Source: an uncultured Lachnospiraceae bacterium
GTDB lineage: Bacteria; Bacillota; Clostridia; Lachnospirales; Lachnospiraceae
Direction: 5' to 3'
Length of the DNA: 20,387 nucleotides
Assembly: GCA_910584725.1 (NCBI GenBank)
Contig: CAJUBE010000049.1
Coordinates: 1 to 20,387, forward strand
The notes below the pieces were generated by a model. It was not told where the DNA came from and did not search any database. It worked only from the letters and a program-made list of their open reading frames with translations. Positions within the stretch are counted from its first letter, which is position 1; the number at the start of each line of letters is the position of its first letter. This document shows, piece by piece, positions 13,871 to 20,351 of the stretch. The position numbers and the translations under genes were made by a program.

Positions 13871-13937
13871 TATGCGAAATTGTTGCGCACCCCCTTGATC
13901 GGACCCATTCCATACAGAATCTCGCTTAAGGCATGCG
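13871..13937 (-). pseudogene. Rhs linker remnant (LSEILYGMGPIKGV)
   Basis: Minus-strand translation gives LSEILYGMGPIKGVRNNFA followed by a stop, matching ALSEVLYGTGPIKGVKDAF of the intact tips. It is cut on both sides. The stretch 13738-13870 holds only a weak hairpin (CTTAG-TCTAAA at 13736-13760 paired with TTTAG-CTAAG) and no gene. Confidence 0.6.
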
Positions 13938-13958
13938 TTTCCTAATATGCTTATCATT

Positions 13959-14153
13959 TTACAAGCCTCGAAAATTATAACCAAACCCACATTGATTCTC
14001 ACAGGAGATACTAAATGAATTCCCTGCTCTGTAATATTTCAATTTCCCTTTACAACGTGGACAGCATTCCTTTGTTTCCCCCTTTGTGTCATAATCCTCC
14101 GCTACTTTAAACATCAGTTTATCCAACTGTTCTATCTCTCTTATAGAATCCAT
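13959..14153 (-). CDS. Small zinc-ribbon protein, candidate immunity protein (paralogue A)
   Basis: The 64-residue protein has a helical N-terminal half (MDSIREIEQLDKLMFKVAED) and a four-cysteine zinc ribbon: CPRC at about 38-41 and CENQC near 55-59 (SISCENQCGFGY). Its close paralogue lies at 15946-16140, and a third copy survives as a 36-nt piece at 12511-12546. The start codon lies inside the end of a toxin tail (14141-14252), a 13-nt overlap typical of toxin-immunity pairs. The same arrangement occurs at the paralogue, so tail and zinc ribbon travelled together. Confidence 0.65.
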   Translation of the reverse strand: MDSIREIEQLDKLMFKVAEDYDTKGETKECCPRCKGKLKYYRAGNSFSISCENQCGFGYNFRGL

Positions 14154-14252
14154 ATAATACTCCTTATTTCATCCGTTAGCTTAATTGTTACGCCAGCCTC
14201 CCGCGCATACTCTACTGCATCAGCCATACAGAATTTCTCTTAAGGCATTCCC
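14141..14252 (-). pseudogene. Toxin tail fused to Rhs linker remnant
   Basis: On the minus strand, MADAVEYAREAGVTIKLTDE runs to a TAA at 14141-14143. It is homologous to MADAVERAREADVIIRLTDE at 16130-16258. Upstream (14228-14252) the sequence reads GNALREILYG in another frame, a piece of the Rhs linker (GNALSEVLYG). An internal deletion has therefore joined the linker to the last 28 codons of the toxin. The rest of 14253-14347 shows no gene. Confidence 0.65.
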
Positions 14253-14347
14253 GACTACTTGCAGTCTGCAGAATACTCCGACTTTTTGCTTTGCTCTTAA
14301 GGCTTACTGGCAAATTAATTTACCTACGTACTTGATCAAAAAAGTGC

Positions 14348-14638
14348 TCACCCGTCCTCTTTCTCGCTCTTCCACTTTAAATAATTTGCACAGACATCAT
14401 GCATTTGCATACCTGCTTTTAATGAACTGTTATCCCTTTTATTAATTATGTCCAACTGTAGATTACTGTTTGTATAACCATCCAGTAATTCGCAAAAAGA
14501 AGTAAGCGCTTCATACGTAGCATCGTACAACAAATCTGTTAAGCTATCCGTTTCCTCATATTCTCCTAACGCCTGATAAACAGCGTTATCCTGAATAGAA
14601 CTTAACGTTTCAAAAAATTCTTTCTGAGCTTCATTCAT
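14348..14638 (-). CDS. 96-residue candidate immunity protein (paralogue pair member 1)
   Basis: The protein (MNEAQKEFFETLSSIQD at the start) is homologous to that at 16500-16790: both share F-x-E/T-L-x-x-IQ, then L-x-D-x-T/A-x-E-x, ELLDGY, and I-x-LHD/MHD-x-C. Both are 96 residues with the starts chosen here. The ATG at 14638 has TGAGGA 5 nt upstream, overlapping the stop codon of a toxin tail (14647-14649). No membrane segment is seen. The family is not one I can name; the immunity role rests on linkage to homologous toxin tails in both places. Confidence 0.65.
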   Translation of the reverse strand: MNEAQKEFFETLSSIQDNAVYQALGEYEETDSLTDLLYDATYEALTSFCELLDGYTNSNLQLDIINKRDNSSLKAGMQMHDVCANYLKWKSEKEDG

Positions 14639-14646
14639 ATTGTTCC

Positions 14647-14811
14647 TCAATGATATTTCCCATTCTCTAAATATTCGTATAGTTGCTTGATATCCTTTGC
14701 TCTCGGTACAGTCACCTCATCATTTTTAGTTTTTGAACCTGATTTTCCTGTAATTACTCCATTATTAGGATTAGTATAATATACCCATAAGCTTATCCCA
14801 TTTAACTTACT
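14647..14811 (-). pseudogene. Toxin tail remnant with DIKQLYEYLENGKYH
   Basis: The minus strand encodes about 54 codons ending in RAKDIKQLYEYLENGKYH and TGA, next to the ribosome binding site of its immunity gene. It contains ISLWVYYTNPNNGVITGKSG. A homologous, more damaged tail stands at 16801-16950 before the paralogous immunity gene. The upstream part of the toxin and the Rhs linker are replaced by the end of another immunity gene (14807). Confidence 0.65.
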
Positions 14812-15262
14812 TTTCTTCAATTCCAATAATCAAATTATCTGGGCATCTAAAACTAAAAGGTGACATTTTAAATAACTCTACATTAATATTCTTAGCATCA
14901 ACACGCACATGCTCATTTGATGTTTTTCCTTTTTCTGCAAAAGAACATATAATTACACTCAAGTTACTTATCTCTAATGTCCGCAATTCGTTAATGCTTT
15001 CCATGAAACATTCAATCTCTTGAGGCACATCCCCCATCATTTCCCAGTTTATAAATGCACCTAAAAAATCATCTTTTTTCAATTCAAAGTTATACTTTCT
15101 CCAATGCTCAGAAAAGTAATCCCTTTTGGATATTTCAATATCTTTGAATTCAATAATTGAAAATCCCTGTTTTAAAAACATTTCCATTATGCTGTTTCGT
15201 ATTATTTCATACGGCAAATCAGAGTCCATGGAAATAAACTGTGTAAAATCAAAATTGCCCAT
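14807..15262 (-). CDS. Candidate immunity protein, 151 residues, unknown family
   Basis: The protein starts MGNFDFTQFISMDSDLPYEI and ends SPFSFRCPDNLIIGIEEK, with no signal peptide or membrane segment. I do not recognise it. It follows a toxin tail (15290-15377) that has the DIKQLY motif of two other tails, preceded in turn by a large Rhs linker remnant, so this module has kept the order linker, toxin tail, immunity gene. AAGGA lies about 11 nt before the ATG. The stop codon region overlaps the next toxin remnant by 5 nt, a sign of compaction by deletion. Confidence 0.6.
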   Translation of the reverse strand: MGNFDFTQFISMDSDLPYEIIRNSIMEMFLKQGFSIIEFKDIEISKRDYFSEHWRKYNFELKKDDFLGAFINWEMMGDVPQEIECFMESINELRTLEISNLSVIICSFAEKGKTSNEHVRVDAKNINVELFKMSPFSFRCPDNLIIGIEEK

Positions 15263-15289
15263 ATCTTAAATTTCCTTATCACAATGTTT

Positions 15290-15377
15290 TTATTGAAAAT
15301 GAACTGATACAGTTGTTTGATATCCAATCGTTTTGGAGAATCCACACCAATTCCTTTCTTCGGATTAAACACTCCTC
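15290..15377 (-). pseudogene. Toxin tail remnant with GVDSPKRLDIKQLY
   Basis: The minus strand reads GVFNPKKGIGVDSPKRLDIK and continues QLYQF. The motif D-I-K-Q-L-Y with a preceding VD resembles the tails at 14647 and 16801, so the three toxins may share a C-terminal subdomain. A stop (TAG) separates it from the linker remnant upstream. Confidence 0.5.
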
Positions 15378-15383
15378 CCCTAA

Positions 15384-15655
15384 TCTCTCAGCACATCCTT
15401 CACAAAGCCGCCGAGGCTGAATCCGTCTTCTCCCGTCCGGCTGGGTTCTGCTCCGCCATGGGCTCTTCCGCTATGATATCCTCTTCCGTTCCCGTATGCC
15501 TGCTGCCCTTGCGATATTCTCTATCCCCGACATCATCGCGCCGGTTTTGGCTCCTCTGAGGAAGGCATCCTTTACGCCTTTGAGTTCACCTGTTCCATAC
15601 AAAACCTCGCTTAAGGCATTCCCTGCCCCACTTAAAAGGCTCTCCCCAACTCAAT
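15384..15655 (-). pseudogene. Rhs linker remnant with internal deletion
   Basis: The minus-strand frame gives ESLLSGAGNALSEVLYGTG, then KGVKDAFLRGAKTGAMMSGI and ENIARAAGIR, close to the intact tips. It then jumps to GNGRG-like sequence in a shifted frame and ends with DGFSLGGFVKDVLRD and a stop. Compared with the tips, the segment between IRGTEPG and SSGLGNGRG is missing. Both ends of the missing segment carry GGGGAACGGAA in the intact copies, so the deletion fits recombination between these short repeats. Confidence 0.75.
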
Positions 15656-15681
15656 AAAGGTTTGCATTATGTCATATCCGC

Positions 15682-15783
15682 TTACTATGGTATAGTTTAC
15701 CACACTTTTCTAATAATAGCGAATTGCGAAAAACAGAACCTCGCTAAGAATTGACATTTAAATCTGAAGGATTTAAACAGTTC
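15682..15783. repeat. 102-nt repeat R, copy 2
   Basis: Counterpart of 12397-12498, of equal length, with a few substitutions. It contains ACAGAACCTCGCTAAG, a one-base-shortened version of linker sequence. It lies left of the terminator that follows the zinc-ribbon gene at 15946. Confidence 0.7.
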
Positions 15784-15831
15784 CAAGTGGCTACCTAAGA
15801 TATGTGTCCTTTCTGGTCTGGATATTGATAC

Positions 15832-15884
15832 AAAAAAATCGGAGGTATTCTCAGACTATTTTAGTCTACAATATCCTCCGATTT
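15832..15884 (-). terminator. Intrinsic terminator after the zinc-ribbon gene
   Basis: AAATCGGAGG (15836-15845) pairs with CCTCCGATTT (15875-15884), with an inner AGACTA/TAGTCT hairpin (15853-15867). On the minus strand the stem is followed by seven T, a good U-tract; a weaker T-rich run follows on the plus strand. A related hairpin with paired changes is at 16413-16456. Confidence 0.75.
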
Positions 15885-15945
15885 CTTGTTTGGCACTTTT
15901 ACGCACCTAACTCTATGTTATCTAATTCGTAAGCACTCTTTCTCT

Positions 15946-16140
15946 TTAAATCCCCCTTATACCATATTCATATCCACATTGATTCTCACAAGATATGCAA
16001 AATGAGTTGCCAAATCCTTCATACCTTAGCTTGCCGTTGCAATATGGACAGCATTCCCTTATCACTCCTTCCATCTCATATTCTTCTGCTGCCTTAAATG
16101 CTATCTTCCTCTCTCTTTCCAGCATTTCTTTAGAATCCAT
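15946..16140 (-). CDS. Small zinc-ribbon protein, candidate immunity protein (paralogue B)
   Basis: This 64-residue paralogue of the gene at 13959-14153 starts MDSKEMLERERKIAFKAAEE and has CPYC and CENQC, the four cysteines of a zinc ribbon (KLRYEGFGNSFCISCENQCG). The ATG at 16140 is inside the end of a toxin tail whose TAA is at 16130-16132, an 11-nt overlap. GAGGAG-like sequence (ATGAGGAGAG) stands just upstream. A well-formed terminator follows (15832-15884). It is probably the immunity gene for that tail's toxin. Confidence 0.68.
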   Translation of the reverse strand: MDSKEMLERERKIAFKAAEEYEMEGVIRECCPYCNGKLRYEGFGNSFCISCENQCGYEYGIRGI

Positions 16141-16290
16141 ATAATACTCTCCTCATTTCGTCCGTTAGCCTAATGATGACATCCGCTTCCCTTGCACGTT
16201 CTACTGCATCAGCCATCAGATAATGTCTATCCATGTCACTGAGATTAGGAGTATTTCCCTGCTCCGCCGAAGAAACCACCCGTACCGCTC
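16130..16290 (-). pseudogene. Toxin tail remnant (MADAVERARE type)
   Basis: The minus-strand frame reads SSAEQGNTPNLSDMDRHYLM and continues ADAVERAREADVIIRLTDEM to RRVLYGF and TAA. It is closed upstream by a TGA near 16290, so the catalytic part is gone. The homologous tail at 14141 precedes the paralogous zinc-ribbon gene. The toxin family is not recognised. Confidence 0.6.
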
Positions 16291-16312
16291 ACTTGGATTC
16301 GCGCTGTTAAAA

Positions 16313-16346
16313 TATAGTTTACCACATTTTCATAATGATGGCGAAC
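16313..16346. repeat. Repeat R, partial copy 3
   Basis: TATAGTTTACCACA followed by TTTTC and ATGATGGCGAA matches the left third of copies 1 and 2. It lies left of the terminator after the 16500 gene, the same place copy 2 has after the 15946 gene. Confidence 0.5.
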
Positions 16347-16412
16347 CACTAAAATTTTTATCCCTGGCAGATATATGATACAATCTGACGTTCAGACAGG
16401 GTATTTACACAA

Positions 16413-16456
16413 CAAAAATTGGAGGTATTCCACAAAATCTGTAAAATCCTCCAATC
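16413..16456 (-). terminator. Intrinsic terminator after the 96-residue immunity gene
   Basis: ATTGGAGG (16418-16425) pairs with CCTCCAAT (16448-16455); on the minus strand the stem is followed by TTTTGTTG. It is a diverged form of the terminator at 15832: the C-G pair there is T-A here, so the stem is kept. Confidence 0.65.
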
Positions 16457-16499
16457 TTTTGTTTAAGAAAATATTATAGCCATTTAAAATGCAATATTA

Positions 16500-16790
16500 T
16501 TATGCCTTGGTAGAATTGAGGGGATTGTCTAAAAAATCAACACATTTGTCATGTAATTCTATCCCTTCGTTAATCACTTCACAAGTTGCACTATTAACAA
16601 TATTACACCTTGGCAGTTCACCCCCATATCCATCAAGCAATTCCATGATACGGTAAATAACTTCAAAGGTCACATCTTTCAGAAGTTCTTCAATATTGCT
16701 AAAACTCTTTTCTTTACCCACTCTAACATTTATACAATACTCTTGTATATACGCCAGTTCCTTAAAAAAATCAACTTGTTGATTTGTCAT
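16500..16790 (-). CDS. 96-residue candidate immunity protein (paralogue pair member 2)
   Basis: The protein (MTNQQVDFFKELAYIQEYC at the start) is the paralogue of that at 14348-14638, with the shared ELLDGY, the helix before it, and GIELHDKC near the end. The start at 16790 is chosen over an upstream in-frame ATG at 16820 because AGGAGA lies 6 nt before it and the length then equals the paralogue's; the longer start would read through the end of the old toxin. A decayed homologous toxin tail stands upstream and a terminator downstream. Confidence 0.65.
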   Translation of the reverse strand: MTNQQVDFFKELAYIQEYCINVRVGKEKSFSNIEELLKDVTFEVIYRIMELLDGYGGELPRCNIVNSATCEVINEGIELHDKCVDFLDNPLNSTKA

Positions 16791-16800
16791 AGCCATTCTC

Positions 16801-16950
16801 CTATTGATGATATTTGCCATTGTTTAAATATTCATATAACTACTTGATATCTCTTTTATCTGGCGACAAAGTATCGACCCCAACTGTTTCCCGGTTTTAC
16901 CATATATAGTCCCGTCTGGAGCAATATGCCTTGTCGGTTCACTGATGTAA
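16801..16950 (-). pseudogene. Decayed toxin tail with frameshift and nonsense codon
   Basis: One frame reads EPTRHIAPDGTIYGKTGK, then the match continues in another frame as GVDTLSPDKRDIK, a TAG, and LYEYLNNGKYHQ before TAG at 16801-16803. The tail at 14647 has KDIKQLYEYLENGKYH at the same place, so the TAG replaces the Gln codon. The toxin is dead, yet its immunity gene is open. Region 16951-17042 shows no gene. Confidence 0.65.
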
Positions 16951-17042
16951 CGACTCTAATTCCAAATAAATAGAACATATATAAACCAAAAACAAATATT
17001 TATAAAAGTTATTGTTTTTGAATTGCTTGGTTAAATCAATAT

Positions 17043-17348
17043 TCAGAAATCGCGTGCTTTATAAATGCCATCCGAAAATTTTCTCACAAACCCTGTTGCC
17101 GGGAAATCCGGATAGTCAACTTCCCATAGACACCCACAAACTCTACACTTGTACCATTTCGTAGCAAACCACTCCATATGTTCGCCATCATGCTTCCAAG
17201 CATAAAATGGTTGTTCTACTTCTACTTCTGTAAATATATTACCTTTGACCTGTTTGTTGAAAAATTCTTCCAGACTCCGAAATTGCTTTAAAGAGATAAT
17301 TTCTACCCCTTCCCGTTCGTTGCAATCACAACTTAATTGACAAACCAT
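17043..17348 (-). CDS. Candidate immunity protein for the Rhs tip at 17333
   Basis: The 101-residue protein has a CRVCGCLWEVDYPDFPATGF block (the CxxC of a possible zinc site) plus EVEQPFYAWKHDGEHMEW; no membrane segment. Its ATG at 17348 overlaps the toxin's stop codon by 16 nt, and CCGGAGG stands about 10 nt upstream inside the toxin gene. Overlap, order and size are those of a toxin-immunity pair, so it probably binds and blocks the toxin domain of the upstream protein. I do not recall a named family with certainty. Confidence 0.75.
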   Translation of the reverse strand: MVCQLSCDCNEREGVEIISLKQFRSLEEFFNKQVKGNIFTEVEVEQPFYAWKHDGEHMEWFATKWYKCRVCGCLWEVDYPDFPATGFVRKFSDGIYKARDF

Positions 17349-18664
17349 AATGGATTTACCTCCGGAATATATATTTGGTTGCCTCCTCCAAGTAATTGCC
17401 CTGCTCCACCATTTATAGCCTGTAGCGCAGCTCTCCCCTCATATATTATGGTTCCTTTCGGCACGACCACTTTTGTTATGTATTCAGCCGTATTTCCCCA
17501 ATCAGGAACTAATGCTAAATCTATCTGCGCCTGCATTCCTCCATTTTGGGGTATTCTAGTCATATAACGTCCAACCTTACCAGCATCTCCACCATAAACT
17601 CTATAAAAAACAGCATCGTCCTTTAATACTATTTTTGTATATGAGCCACCAGCAAATGTTTCCGCTATATTTCTTTTCAGTGGTCCAGAATTGACTGGGA
17701 TATAATGTGTTCCATTACTTCTACGCCCAACAACACTCCCCCAGAGCGCATCCACAGCCTTCCCAGCCCCATAGAACCCTGCACTTCCAAGACCGCCTGT
17801 TACCGCCCCTGTCAGCACATCTTTCACGAAACCGCCTAGACTAAAGCCGCCTGCTCCGCCGTGAGCTCTTCCGCTACGATATCCTCTTCCGTTCCCCAGT
17901 CCACTGGACAAATCAAACGGATCGGCTGCGCCGCACATTCCCTTCGGGTCGCGTCCTGTATATCCGGGTACTGCCGTTTCGGCTGCTCCCCTGCTGTGAC
18001 CGCCACCGCCGGGTTTGATGCCGGGTTCCGTTCCCCGTATGCCTGCTGCCCTTGCGATATTGTCTATCCCAGACATCACCGCGCCGGTTCTGGCTCCTCT
18101 GAGAAAGGCATCCTTCACGCCCTTGATCGGCCCCGTTCCATACAGAACCTCGCTTAAGGCATTCCCTGCCCCGCTTAAAAGGCTCTCGCCGATGTCTACA
18201 CGTCCTCTGCTGATTCCCTGCTCCAGAGCGCTTCCGACGGTTCCCGCCGCGAAATCTGTGGCAAAGGCTCCAAGTACGCCCACGCCGCTTCCTACCAGCG
18301 CGCCCTTTGCCGCTCCTACCACAGCGCCGTTTGCCGCCGCGCCTGCGGCTTTTCGCCAGTTGAACTTCCCGCCGTCCATGAGCTGGGATGCCGCGTTTCC
18401 GAGGAAACCCGCCGCACCGCCGAAGAAACCGCCGAGTCCTGCTCCCACAAGGATATTCGCGATCTCCCCTGTGGGGTCATTGTAGTTGACCGGATCATTG
18501 TCGCAGTACGGGTAAGGGTTTATGCTTCTCTTAACCGGGTCGGGTGAGAGCATCCTGCCCTGCGCACTGTCGTAGAATCTTGCCTGTGCAAAGTACTTAC
18601 CGATTACAGGAGCATAGAGGTAGTCTGAAAAGCAATTGATTACCGCCAATATATCTACCTGCAT
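17333..18664 (-). CDS. Rhs C-terminal tip with variable toxin domain (possible ADP-ribosyltransferase fold)
   Basis: The 443-residue frame begins with the end of an RHS-repeat core (residues about 15-66: GKYFAQARFYDSAQGRMLSP, then DPVNYNDPTGE), continues with a glycine- and alanine-rich linker (67-315, with ILVGAGLGGFFGGAAGF), and ends in a 128-residue toxin domain. The toxin has YRVYGGDAGKVGRYMTRIP (Arg355), VVVPKGTIIYEG and GGGNQIYIPE; the order Arg, Thr, Gln resembles RES or ADP-ribosyltransferase-like toxins, a guess only. The ATG at 18664 has no good ribosome binding site and the several hundred residues of the full Rhs protein are missing, so this is a 5'-truncated orphan tip, perhaps silent until recombined into a full-length gene. 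Confidence 0.8.
   Translation of the reverse strand: MQVDILAVINCFSDYLYAPVIGKYFAQARFYDSAQGRMLSPDPVKRSINPYPYCDNDPVNYNDPTGEIANILVGAGLGGFFGGAAGFLGNAASQLMDGGKFNWRKAAGAAANGAVVGAAKGALVGSGVGVLGAFATDFAAGTVGSALEQGISRGRVDIGESLLSGAGNALSEVLYGTGPIKGVKDAFLRGARTGAVMSGIDNIARAAGIRGTEPGIKPGGGGHSRGAAETAVPGYTGRDPKGMCGAADPFDLSSGLGNGRGYRSGRAHGGAGGFSLGGFVKDVLTGAVTGGLGSAGFYGAGKAVDALWGSVVGRRSNGTHYIPVNSGPLKRNIAETFAGGSYTKIVLKDDAVFYRVYGGDAGKVGRYMTRIPQNGGMQAQIDLALVPDWGNTAEYITKVVVPKGTIIYEGRAALQAINGGAGQLLGGGNQIYIPEVNPLWFVN
17720..18459 (-). repeat. Long direct repeat (Rhs linker), copy 1
   Basis: Near-identical to 19611-20335. The visible differences are a 15-nt insertion here (residues RAHGG), W for K just before GSVVGRR, and a few single bases. 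Outside the repeat the two tips have nothing in common, so this is the exchange platform for toxin tips. Confidence 0.95.
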
Positions 18665-18731
18665 TTTACATGTGGCTTATCCTTGATGTGCCGGCGAACC
18701 CCATATCTACGTCGCTACATTCCCGTTCCAT

Positions 18732-18804
18732 AAAAAGCGCAACGGACACTAAACTCGTTGAGTTACAATACAACTCAAAACCTCGCTAAGTGCCGGCGCT
18801 TTTT
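18732..18804 (-). terminator. Terminator-like hairpin after the immunity gene at 18958
   Basis: AAAAAGCGC (18732-18740) pairs with GCGCTTTTT (18796-18804), extended by CGG and CAC pairings, with an inner TTGAGTT/AACTCAA hairpin. It ends in T-runs on both strands, so it can terminate in both directions. The flanks CCCGTTCCATA and AACCTCGCTAAG look like linker sequence split by this structure. The remaining intergenic sequence (18665-18731 and 18805-18957) shows no gene. Confidence 0.6.
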
Positions 18805-18957
18805 AATAGACTCCTTAAGATATGAGGTCTGTCAATGTTGGATACTAGACAATGTATCAAAGCATTATCTTGTGGATTGCTAAAACCATTTTACTGATAG
18901 TGCATTCTCTATATGCTTCTCAAACCAGACCATTGTAACAAGAAAATACAAAGCCTC

Positions 18958-19170
18958 TCATACATCCGCATATGCCTGATTTATATCATCATATACTTTA
19001 TTGCCATTTTTTAGCATTTCGCTTATTAGCCTTTGATCTAGCTCTTCATCCTCCACTAACAGCACGGATTGCTTCCTTTTATCTACAATACAATAGTCAA
19101 GGTCTGTTTTTACAAGCACAAAATCCTCTCTCCTTTCATTCCATAAATAGGAAAAATTTTCGATGCACAC
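18958..19170 (-). CDS. Candidate immunity protein for the JAMM-type Rhs tip
   Basis: The 70-residue acidic protein contains DFVLVKTDLDYCIVDKRKQ and ELDQRLISEMLKNGNKVYDD, and no membrane segment. The start is GTG at 19170, with AAGGAG 9 nt upstream; the gene begins 17 nt after the toxin stop codon. Position directly after the toxin is the main argument for an immunity role. It is very short, so it probably acts by direct binding. No family recognised. Confidence 0.65.
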   Translation of the reverse strand: MCIENFSYLWNERREDFVLVKTDLDYCIVDKRKQSVLLVEDEELDQRLISEMLKNGNKVYDDINQAYADV

Positions 19171-19187
19171 AATTTTTCACTCCTTCC

Positions 19188-20351
19188 CTATTTAATCCCG
19201 TCTTTCCCAAACCTTACTGTTTTTGTAATTCCAATTGGAATAATTTCTGAGGTTCTCTGTGGAGACCCACTGCTTTCTAACAACCGTAATAAGTTCTTAT
19301 CCTTCTTGCTTGGATAGGCTGTTCCACTTGGATGCGTATGGTTAATTAAAATAACATCTTTATTGACAGGTACAATAACCGAGCTAGCATCTCCTGAATA
19401 TATAAAATACTTTCCTCCTCTGCCATTTAATCCAGACCCACGCTGATATATTTGTGCAAACTCTATTCCATATTCTCGTGTCAAATATGTCATTTCTTCA
19501 ACTGACAGTCGTCTTGGAATTGCCATTCCCGTTTCTCCCGGCAAACGACTAAAGTCTGTTACTTTCTTTCCGTCTGGCATATAACGAATGAATACATCTT
19601 CATTTAATTTTCTACGCCCAACAACACTCCCCTTGAGCGCATCCACAGCCTTCCCGGCTCCATAGAACCCTGCACTGCCAAGACCGCCTGTTACTGCCCC
19701 TGTCAGCACATCTTTCACGAAACCGCCGAGACTAAAGCCGCCTGCTCCGCTGCGGTATCCTCTTCCGTTCCCCAGTCCACTGGACAAATCAAACGGATCG
19801 GCTGCGCCGCACATTCCCTTCGGGTCGCGTCCTGTATATCCGGGTACTGCCGTTTCGGCTGCTCCCCTGCTGTGACCGCCACCGCCGGGTTTGATGCCGG
19901 GTTCCGTTCCCCGTATGCCTGCTGCCCTTGCGATATTGTCTATCCCAGACATCACCGCGCCGGTTCTGGCTCCTCTGAGAAAGGCATCCTTCACGCCCTT
20001 GATCGGCCCCGTTCCATACAGAACCTCGCTTAAGGCATTCCCTGCCCCGCTTAAAAGGCTCTCGCCGATGTCTACACGTCCTCTGCTGATTCCCTGCTCC
20101 AGAGCGCTTCCGACGGTTCCCGCCGCGAAATCTGTGGCAAAGGCTCCAAGTACGCCCACGCCGCTTCCTACCAGCGCGCCCTTTGCCGCTCCTACCACAG
20201 CGCCGTTTGCCGCCGCGCCTGCGGCTTTTCGCCAGTTGAACTTCCCGCCGTCCATGAGCTGGGATGCCGCGTTTCCGAGGAAACCCGCCGCACCGCCGAA
20301 GAAACCGCCGAGTCCTGCTCCCACGAGGATATTCGTAAGCGTCAAATCCAA
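19188..20351 (-). CDS. Rhs C-terminal tip with JAMM metalloprotease-like toxin domain (5' truncated)
   Basis: The frame encodes 387 residues from a TTG inside junction sequence. Residues about 8-247 are the Rhs linker shared with the other tip, up to GSVVGRRK; the last 140 residues are the toxin. It has the JAMM (JAB1/MPN) zinc motif INHTHPSGTAYPSKKD: His338, His340, Ser348 and Asp351, with Glu297 in YGIEFAQIY as the likely partner acid. JAMM proteins are zinc peptidases, often deubiquitinases or DNA-repair-like RadC proteins; JAB-type peptidases are known as toxin domains of polymorphic toxins. The RHS core is absent upstream: the linker joins at GAATATCC to unrelated sequence, so this is an orphan tip with no proper start signal. 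Confidence 0.82.
   Translation of the reverse strand: MDLTLTNILVGAGLGGFFGGAAGFLGNAASQLMDGGKFNWRKAAGAAANGAVVGAAKGALVGSGVGVLGAFATDFAAGTVGSALEQGISRGRVDIGESLLSGAGNALSEVLYGTGPIKGVKDAFLRGARTGAVMSGIDNIARAAGIRGTEPGIKPGGGGHSRGAAETAVPGYTGRDPKGMCGAADPFDLSSGLGNGRGYRSGAGGFSLGGFVKDVLTGAVTGGLGSAGFYGAGKAVDALKGSVVGRRKLNEDVFIRYMPDGKKVTDFSRLPGETGMAIPRRLSVEEMTYLTREYGIEFAQIYQRGSGLNGRGGKYFIYSGDASSVIVPVNKDVILINHTHPSGTAYPSKKDKNLLRLLESSGSPQRTSEIIPIGITKTVRFGKDGIK
19611..20335 (-). repeat. Long direct repeat (Rhs linker), copy 2
   Basis: Counterpart of 17720-18459, 15 nt shorter. The homology stops at CGAATATCC on the right, where copy 1 goes on into the RHS core and this copy goes into junction sequence. Confidence 0.95.

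Noticed and set aside
18665..18957. Start of a longer rhs gene upstream of 18664
   Set aside because: The RHS core stops being recognisable at about codon 15, and the upstream region has stops and a terminator hairpin.
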